From contig CM073322.1 in NCBI GenBank assembly GCA_037043015.1, positions 21,108,364 to 21,172,363 on the forward strand: 64,000 nucleotides of DNA, written 5' to 3'. How positions within the stretch are numbered: the stretch's first letter is position 1; the number at the start of each line of letters is the position of its first letter. Below the pieces are notes generated by a model, which saw only the letters and a list, made by a program, of their open reading frames with translations, had not been told where the DNA came from and did not search any database. The translations under genes were made by a program, and so were the position numbers. Origin of the DNA: Bryum argenteum (Eukaryota > Streptophyta > Bryopsida > Bryales > Bryaceae). This document shows, in pieces, positions 57,565 through 64,000 of this stretch.

Positions 57565-57924
57565 TTTAAACGCCTAAGGTGTCTGAAACGGACAACCCAA
57601 AATTGGATCAGATCATCTTTTGGACTTGGGCATCATGAATAGTGCACTTTTTGAACTTGGGCATCATGAATGATCCAATCAATGATGAGCTTGCAACTTC
57701 CTACATTATTATGCACAACCCCAACCTACCTACCACAATCCTTTCAAAGCACAAAATCACTCATACAAATTGTGATTTGAATTCCAAAATTTCACTTTTT
57801 GAATGCATCACAAGAAGGTGTCCAGTTTGACTTTAAAATATGAGTGAAAAGTTGAGTACATTGAGAGCTACAGAGGAGATTCTATTGGAAAAGAACCCCT
57901 CGGGTCACCTTGGGCGTTTAAGGG
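57565..57924 (+). mobile_element. TTAA-flanked MITE, family A, copy A8
   Basis: It begins TTTAAACGCC (the first C residues are lost) and ends GGGCGTTTAAGGG before TTGA. The body matches A1/A4 and is the reverse complement of A7, forming a long inverted pair with it. Confidence 0.82.
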
Positions 57925-58213
57925 TTGAAATGGTTATGGGAATGATCATACTCCTTGAAATTTGTGACAGAAGGTTCAAGATAAGTTGGTAATATTTTCA
58001 TATATTAAATTTCTAACACGAAACAGAGCTCCTAAACAATTCAGAGTACTTACAGAATATACAAAATAAATATATCTTGTTCTGTTTCAAAATTTACAAA
58101 ATTTACAAGATTTTATTTTGAATGAGAAATCATTGAAATGATCCGTCCACTTTCATCAGAAAAACTCTTTCTTCACAAAACAGAGATATGACAGGCATAA
58201 TAAAATGGTTGTA

Positions 58214-59149
58214 CAGTCGGGTACAGAAATAATTCGAACTGCATTTTGAAGGCAGTTTTTGAAAAAAGTTTGAAATGTGCCTGTATACTCAAAAATGATC
58301 GGAATTGCAATCCGTAAAAGGCATTGGAACCACATGAGAGTGTTTTATACTATCATTGCAAAAAATTGCTTCTTTTTGTAAAATTGTTCAAAGAACTAAA
58401 ACTCTACATGTTCCATCCACAATTGACCACGATCACTTTGTGCTTGAATTACAATGTTCATTTTCACTTGCAAAATTGATATGAGTGCCATAAGTTGTTC
58501 TTTAGATACTTGAGCATATGCTTGTTGAATCATTGATATGTTCCTTGTTTGTTTCTTGAGTAGGAGGAATGTCTTAGAATGTGCTTGTGACTATTCAATT
58601 TTTCTCAAAACTTTGTGAAGCCATTCACACCACTAGAAATGTCCTACAAGGACTTAAAGGATGGTTTGATAAAGTTAGGGTGATTACTTTCACAAGATCA
58701 TTGCCGAACTCGAATTCTTTTAGCATTCTCGCCGAGTTTAAATCAAAGTTCAATTTCCCACCTTAAGTGTTGATTGGAAACTTATCACGAAACTACTCCA
58801 ACTCAAAAGTTTAGAGGGAGCAAGTATTTTTGAACATTCAACAATGTGCTCAAGTATCTAAAGAACAACTTATGGCACTCATATCAATTTTGCAAGTGAA
58901 AATGAACATTGTAATTTAAGCACAAAGTGATCGTGGTCAATTGTGGATGGAACATGTAGAGTTTTCGTTCTTTGAACAATTTTACAAAAAAGAAGCAATT
59001 TTTTGCAATGATAGTATAAAACACTCTCATGTGGTTCCAATGCCTTTTACGGATTGCAATTCCGATCATTTTTGAGTATACAGGCACATTTCAAACTTTT
59101 TTCAAAAACTGCCTTCAAATGCAGTTCGAATTATTTCTGTACCCGACTG
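58214..59149. mobile_element. Tc1/mariner-type MITE with about 320 bp terminal inverted repeats
   Basis: The element begins CAGTCGGGTACAGAAATAAT and ends with its inverse, flanked by TA on both sides (58212-58213 and 59150-59151). The two arms (about 58214-58535 and 58830-59149) are nearly identical through GCATTGGAACCACATGAGAG and GCCATAAGTTGTTCTTTAGA. The unpaired middle of about 290 bp has no recognisable gene. Its terminal 27 bases match the end of the dead Tc1-type element at 42.8 kb at about 22 positions, so a related DD34E transposase probably moved it. Confidence 0.88.
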
Positions 59150-59151
59150 TA

Positions 59152-59722
59152 CAGTGCATACATTTGCAATCGTAATCAAATGCAGGAGGATACTAGAAAC
59201 AACACAAAAGATTAGTCTTACAAATCCGATCACACTTTTCAGATACAGAGAAAATGTGAATAGATTCAGTGAGCCCCGTAAAAGACAACTAAAGATGATG
59301 AATTAAAGGTTAGTGGAGCTTTTTTTATTGATGATTAACATAGTGAACGGTACGAGAAATCACACCCTCCAGCCCATGCATACAAAGTTCAGACTAAGAA
59401 TCGTGTCCTCAGCAATTGTCACTCAAAGAGGACGACCCAGAATTGATCGCAGTGAAAGTATAATGGTTAACTGTGCAATGATATAGACCTGTGCAAACGA
59501 AGGTCAATATTCTCATTGAGGACAAATGCGCCCAAAAGTTCGCACTAATCATTGAAACAGCAAGCCTACCAAGTGTAACTCCACTGCTAAGATAGCTGTC
59601 AAGACTGATGCTTCAAAAATTGCCATTGACGCTATTGTGCTAATCTGGTCCAAAGGGAGGTTAATAAGTTTCACATACACGTGCCAGCACACTATCACAA
59701 CTACTACTTGGGAGATCGATTC
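59152..59722. other. eIF3L 3' flank
   Basis: Probable 3' UTR of the minus-strand eIF3L gene and short spacer up to the long-TIR MITE. No separate gene is seen. Confidence 0.5.
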
Positions 59723-62560
59723 TCATTCGAGCTGCGTGCGATCCAACTCACTTACGATTTCATCAAACTGCCAAAACACATAACATGGTTCAGAGACAAT
59801 GAGGCCAACAATACATCCAGGCAAATGATTTCTGTACAATGATCAACTATCTCGATGCAGAATTGAGCGGGCAGAGTACACACCTTTTGAATGTGACGAA
59901 TAAAGTAATCACCAAATCGCTTTGTAACTTTAGAATCAGCAATGTGAACCATGTCCTGCATAAGAATACACTATCTTAAAACCAAGGCAGCAACGCGCTT
60001 GTGTAACAATACTCAATGCCCAACTTTAGAATGAAGAGTCACGGGAAGTGTAAAACTCCCGAGTAAACTTACATCATCGATGTAGAAGTCTACATCCGCA
60101 TTGGAGAGAACACTGCCATCATTGTTGATCACATGAGTCTTGTGCTTGTATGTGAGTAAAGCCACCCTGATTGCACACGGCAACACGTTCAGTGTTTTCT
60201 AAATATCCTCCAACTGACATTGCGGATCCCATAAGAATAGAGAATGGCGCATGCATAGTGCCGATAGGAAAGTAAAGCATACCTAAGAGTGGGCTCATCG
60301 ACATCCATGAAGGATGCAAGTTTAGCAATGGAGATGGTAGTGTATAGTTTCAAGAAACTCCGGATGCTAGACAGAAGCTGCTGTTGTCGAACCTCTGACA
60401 AAAAGAGCTTCAGTTGTAGCCGGTAAGCATCCTGTATTGACCCAAGGTCACCCACACATTCAGTAAGGCCATCCTATTTACTTCATTGTGAATCGTGAGA
60501 GGATACTGAGCAGAAAGTATATTGACATGAACTCTCCAATCCAAAGCAGTTCGGTGTGATGATACACACCTGATTGAAATTGACAAGAGGCTCATCGTAG
60601 TTCGGCGGTGATGGGGTGATGAACTTAGGACAGGCATAGGAGAACAACTCATCGAACATGGCTTCGTCACTGCGTTGCATTCGCAGCATCTTCTCGGCAT
60701 ACTTTTCCCGCAACTGATTGTTGACATTCTCCTCGACCAGTTTAGGATGCGGGCAAAGTGATAAACAGATGGCAAGTAGGGCATACATCTGCTCGTTCTT
60801 CTTCAAAATCTGGTCATACTGCGATGACCGCTGGTGATACTGCTTGGTCTTAAAGATATAAAGAAGAACTTGGTTGAAGGACTTGATGGCATCCATATAC
60901 CTGCATTCCAAATTCTGAGTGTAAGGAATAAAGAGCTAACATCAAAAGAGGTGGTGAAATCATAAGTGAGGCGGGCAGCAGAAACAAGTACCTCCGCAAC
61001 ATGAGGTTGGCGAATCCGTAGTAGTAGATCGTTGTGATTTGACACCCAATAACGGTGTTGAAAACTCCGGGTTGGTTAATGTCAATAGGAGCGAGTGCAC
61101 GGAGACCACTGTGATAGTCTCCTAACAAGCAGTGGACGCGCAGCAGACCCACAATACTGAAGTACCCCAAAACTTTGAGCACATTCGTTCCGCCGTGGTA
61201 ATCATAACCGTCCGTAGCTGTAAAGGTAATGTTCCCCTCTTTCTCTTCCTCCAATATTTGCAAGATCATCGACTTCTCAATCAACGCTTGCAGGTAGTTC
61301 AGTACTCCAACAACATTCCACACCTGTTCAAGCAATTTTATAAGATCCACAGAGTGTCTTCAAGCGCAAAATGAGGACATAATGAGCAAATGTAAGGTGA
61401 AGATACTAGGTAACAGACACGCCCTATGCTCATAACAACTGTACGATGTGCATAGACGAATCCAGATTATCTTTTTGCACAGTAAGAACTTAGAAAGCCT
61501 ATTCCAAGTAATAGAATTTTTCGTAGCCCGTAACTCGAATATGAATGAACTAATGTACGCAACTTTCTCAGTGTCACCAGCTGCAACTAATCCGATGCGT
61601 GAAGCTGAAATTTCAAGAGCGGCAAACCAATTCGCGGCCTGATAGAAACGCTTATCCCCACAAAGAGTGACTCGGAACGGGTTATTAATAATCAACAATA
61701 AGACGAACCTGCAAACCCTACTTTTGGAACGTAACCTAAGCTCCGCTCACACCTAAAACAAATACGTCGCCATTCTTTTCCTAAGAGGCTGATGGAGATT
61801 GCGGCCCAAGAGTACAGCTTGTGTTGAGCACAGATGGAACTTTAGTTCCAATACTGTTCTTCAGCCAGCAGGAGGATCCCGGTCCCTGTGCCTAAGTGCC
61901 CTAAACCTAAATTGCCTGTGTACACATTCCCTAACAGTAAAGCCTACCAAACGCTTCAGATATGCTCGAAGAAAGAAATTCACTAACCTCATCAATTTGT
62001 CGAAGTACGGCGAGCTCGTGATCGGTCTTCTGCTTCAATTTAGCACGGTACTGGCAAAACGACTGAAACTGGTAGATGAACTCGTCGACCATGTCCCACA
62101 ACCACTGGTTAGGCAGCTGCATATTGACATTCCCGTGAAGGATGACCTGGAAGAGATTGCAATAGTTATCCCAGGAGTCGCATCGCTGTTCAAGAGTAGG
62201 CTGAAGGCGCGCGTACAAGTGACGGAACCACATTTCCTTGTAAAGCAAGCAGAAGACATGATCGTTTTCAACGTAAGGAGCGATCATCTCAACAGCGGGC
62301 CAATTGCTCTGCTTGAAGAGGCGGTCGCTGAGTTTCTGGAAACTGCCTTCGTACATCTGATGAATCTCATACACATTTTTCTCGCGAATGTGGCGGTACA
62401 GATACACCACGAAGGTTTTCACGACGTCGGGGACGTAGGTGGCAGTGTCGAAGCCGGGCTCCATAGGCTGCAAGTCACGGAACCCATCCCGAAACTCCGG
62501 GCGATCGTCGTAGCTGTCATCGTAACCGCCTCCGAAGTCGCGATTGCCATCGTACGCCAT
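59723..62560 (-). CDS. EIF3L: Eukaryotic translation initiation factor 3 subunit L (eIF3l, PAF67 family)
   Basis: Seven exons on the minus strand: 62560-61988, 61323-60992, 60900-60570, 60431-60283, 60166-60073, 59955-59884, 59767-59723. All introns are GT/AG, phases agree, product 531 aa (the plant protein is usually about 510-530). The start MAYDGN has G at -3 and +4; an in-frame upstream ATG (62689) gives an unlikely leader-encoded extension. Recognised blocks: VKTFVVYLYRHIREKNVYEI, MYEGSFQKLSDRLFK, then VWNVVGVLNYLQALIEKS, LGYFSIVGLLRVHCLLGDY, NEQMYALLAICLSLCP, QLREKYAEKMLRMQ, ELFSYACPKFI. The PCI-type C-terminus follows: SSIRSFLKLYTTISIAKLA, DVDFYIDDDMVHIADSKVTK, FGDYFIRHIQKFDEIV. It is a cytoplasmic subunit of the eIF3 complex that recruits mRNA to the 40S ribosome. 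All conserved blocks are intact, so the gene is probably functional. Confidence 0.97.
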
Positions 62561-62687
62561 AGCTGAGGAGGGCGCTGCGAGAGAGACAGAGTTCGGGGAT
62601 GATCGAAGGGCAGCCTGCGACACAGGCACCCGGCTGGAGAGAGGGCGAGAGAAAAGACCGCAGACCCTAATACAGAGACACAAGACC

Positions 62688-62696
62688 AAACCCTAA
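62688..62696 (-). promoter_or_regulatory. Telo-box upstream of eIF3L
   Basis: AAACCCTAA on the plus strand (TTAGGGTTT on the gene strand) lies about 130 bp upstream of the eIF3L start codon. A second partial ACCCTAA is near 62665. Telo-boxes are common in promoters of plant translation genes. Confidence 0.6.
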
Positions 62697-62827
62697 TTGC
62701 GAGGGAGGGACGACCACAGGGGTGCTTAGTTGAGACTGCAAGTATTTGGCTTGGCTTGCCCGGTCAATGTTATCACCTCTAGTTCCCCATTTCTAACTTA
62801 CTAACTCAACATTTGTGTGTGTGTTTT

Positions 62828-62968
62828 TTCCCTTGTCCGGTGGGCATCGGGTTACTAGCATTACAAACGGACACTTTTTTCCGGTGGGCGTCGGGTTATT
62901 AGCATTACAAACGGACACTTTTTTCACGTCGGTCCCTTAGAATGGGACCGGAGTTTCTATCGATCTGT
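62828..62968 (+). mobile_element. SINE 3' fragment with internal duplication (copy S7)
   Basis: The conserved SINE 3' part begins CCCTTGTCCGGTGGGCATCG and ends GAATGGGACCGGAGTTTC then TATCGATCT. A 44 bp unit (TCCGGTGGGCNTCGGGTTAN with TAGCATTACAAACGGACAC) is present twice in tandem. It lies just upstream of the eIF3L promoter. Confidence 0.78.
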
Positions 62969-63152
62969 ATGTGATTTTTCTTAATCTTTACATTTATATT
63001 TGGTACTAATTTATTGAAAACTCTTTTATTTCACTTTTTTAAAAAAATAAAAATAAAAAATACTTACATATTCATTTTTCTACAGTCAAATAAAATTTTT
63101 CATTTATTTTTTTTTTTTTTCACGTTAAAAGTATCTATAAAAGGACCATTAA

Positions 63153-64000
63153 CCCTTATACACGCCTTATATTTTTAGCCTAAAAAATGAAATTTTGAGA
63201 AAAATGTCATACATAAAATGAAAGCAAGCTTTTTAGATCTTAACCGTACAAAATTCTAAAAGACTACTTGTGGACTATGTGGACCAAAATTTGAGTCATG
63301 TGGATCAAAGTTTGAGTCATGAGGGCCTATAGATTGCAAAATTGTAACGTATTAGTACGCAATACAACCTATAGGAATTCCATCATTTTCACTCAAAAGT
63401 GAAATTACTATCAACAAACCAATTGCAATCAAAAAGCCACCAACTAGGAAGTTGTTTAAATTCATCCTTACTATACCCTTGCACCAAGAAAATAAGCATC
63501 CAAATAATTCCTTGGCTCAAAGAATAGCCTTGCAATGGTGAAAATTTTACAAAAGGAAAATAGTCCAGAACTAAACCTCTTACACTCAAATCTATGCCTT
63601 ACCTTCAAAACAATGTTGATTAGGTCAAGGTTTCTACTACTGAAACTAGACTCAATGTGGAACCCATCTCAAAAAATAAAGTTGAAATTCAATGGTGGAT
63701 GAAGGAGATATAGCTCCTCAAATATCATCCAATTTTTTATTGTAGAAACATGATTGCAAATTTAATACCAAAAGTATGTGGATCACAAAAACTTCTAGCT
63801 AGAATTTATTTGGGAAGCATTCTAAATTTACACTTGTATAAAAGAAATTCATGATTCAAAATAAGACATTGGAATAATAAAATATGCCACATGTTTCAAA
63901 AAGGAGAAATCAATGAAACTGACACAAGAACTCATACCATATATTTTAACACCTTGCATTGGAAGAAGCCTTTCATCACTAGAAAGTAGACTTCATTTAG
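63153..64000 (-). mobile_element. TTAA-type element, family C, copy C2 (may run past the window)
   Basis: TTAA (63149-63152) is followed by CCCTTATACACGCC. The body matches C1 in inverted orientation: TTTGAGTCATGAGGGCC, CATCATTTTCACTCAAAAGTG, CCAATTGCAATCAAAAAGCC, and GGATGAAGGAGATATAGCTC. The right end is not seen before the window stops, so the end coordinate is the window limit. Confidence 0.5.

Noticed and set aside
60850..60991. Continuation of the eIF3L frame past 60992 (YLFLLPASLM...)
   Set aside because: A GT donor at the RRY position and perfect continuation in the exon at 60900 show this is intron read-through.

Overview
The window looks like nuclear DNA of a land plant. Three intron-containing genes can be assembled with GT/AG introns and consistent reading phase. 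Two of them belong to plant-only families: a LISCL-type GRAS regulator, and a TRP1/TBP1-type telomere-binding protein with an internal ubiquitin-like domain and a C-terminal Myb. The third is the housekeeping translation factor eIF3 subunit L. Low gene density, AT-rich intergenic DNA, four introns in a GRAS gene (often intronless in seed plants) and a heavy load of small transposons suggest a non-seed land plant such as a bryophyte or lycophyte. I cannot name the species from sequence alone.

Layout: 1-12.4 kb is repeat-rich, with TTAA-flanked MITEs, one Stowaway-like and one Tourist-like MITE, and tRNA-derived SINEs. The GRAS gene lies at 12.50-15.84 kb (+). From 15.8 to 42.8 kb I recognise no intact gene. 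This stretch holds dispersed repeats, a wrecked Ty1/copia element between two diverged direct repeats (24.9-28.5 kb), a short LTR with its polypurine tract (29.8-30.06 kb), minisatellites, SINEs, more TTAA elements and a dead DD34E Tc1-type transposase (42.0-42.84 kb). A GC-rich patch near 43 kb precedes the telomere-binding-protein gene (45.34-49.86 kb, +; about 2 kb of probable leader upstream). A CACTA (En/Spm) element with a broken gene fragment fills 51.8-55.7 kb. From 55.7 to 59.2 kb come TTAA elements, including a facing pair, and a MITE with very long inverted repeats. The eIF3L gene occupies 59.72-62.56 kb (-), followed upstream by a telo-box, a SINE piece and a further TTAA element that reaches the window end.

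The most unusual content is a set of at least four MITE families that share termini CCC(C/T)TAA..., end in ...GGG and are flanked by TTAA. One member sits inside the terminal repeat of another, exactly at an internal TTAA, which shows a TTAA target-site duplication. That is the signature of piggyBac-like (or Kolobok-like) elements, which are not a standard part of plant annotation. A Tc1-type element of DD34E class (not the DD39D class usual for plant mariners) and a long-TIR MITE with related ends are a second notable pair.

The three genes form no operon or pathway. All gene models were made by hand translation and splice-site reading. No similarity search was run.
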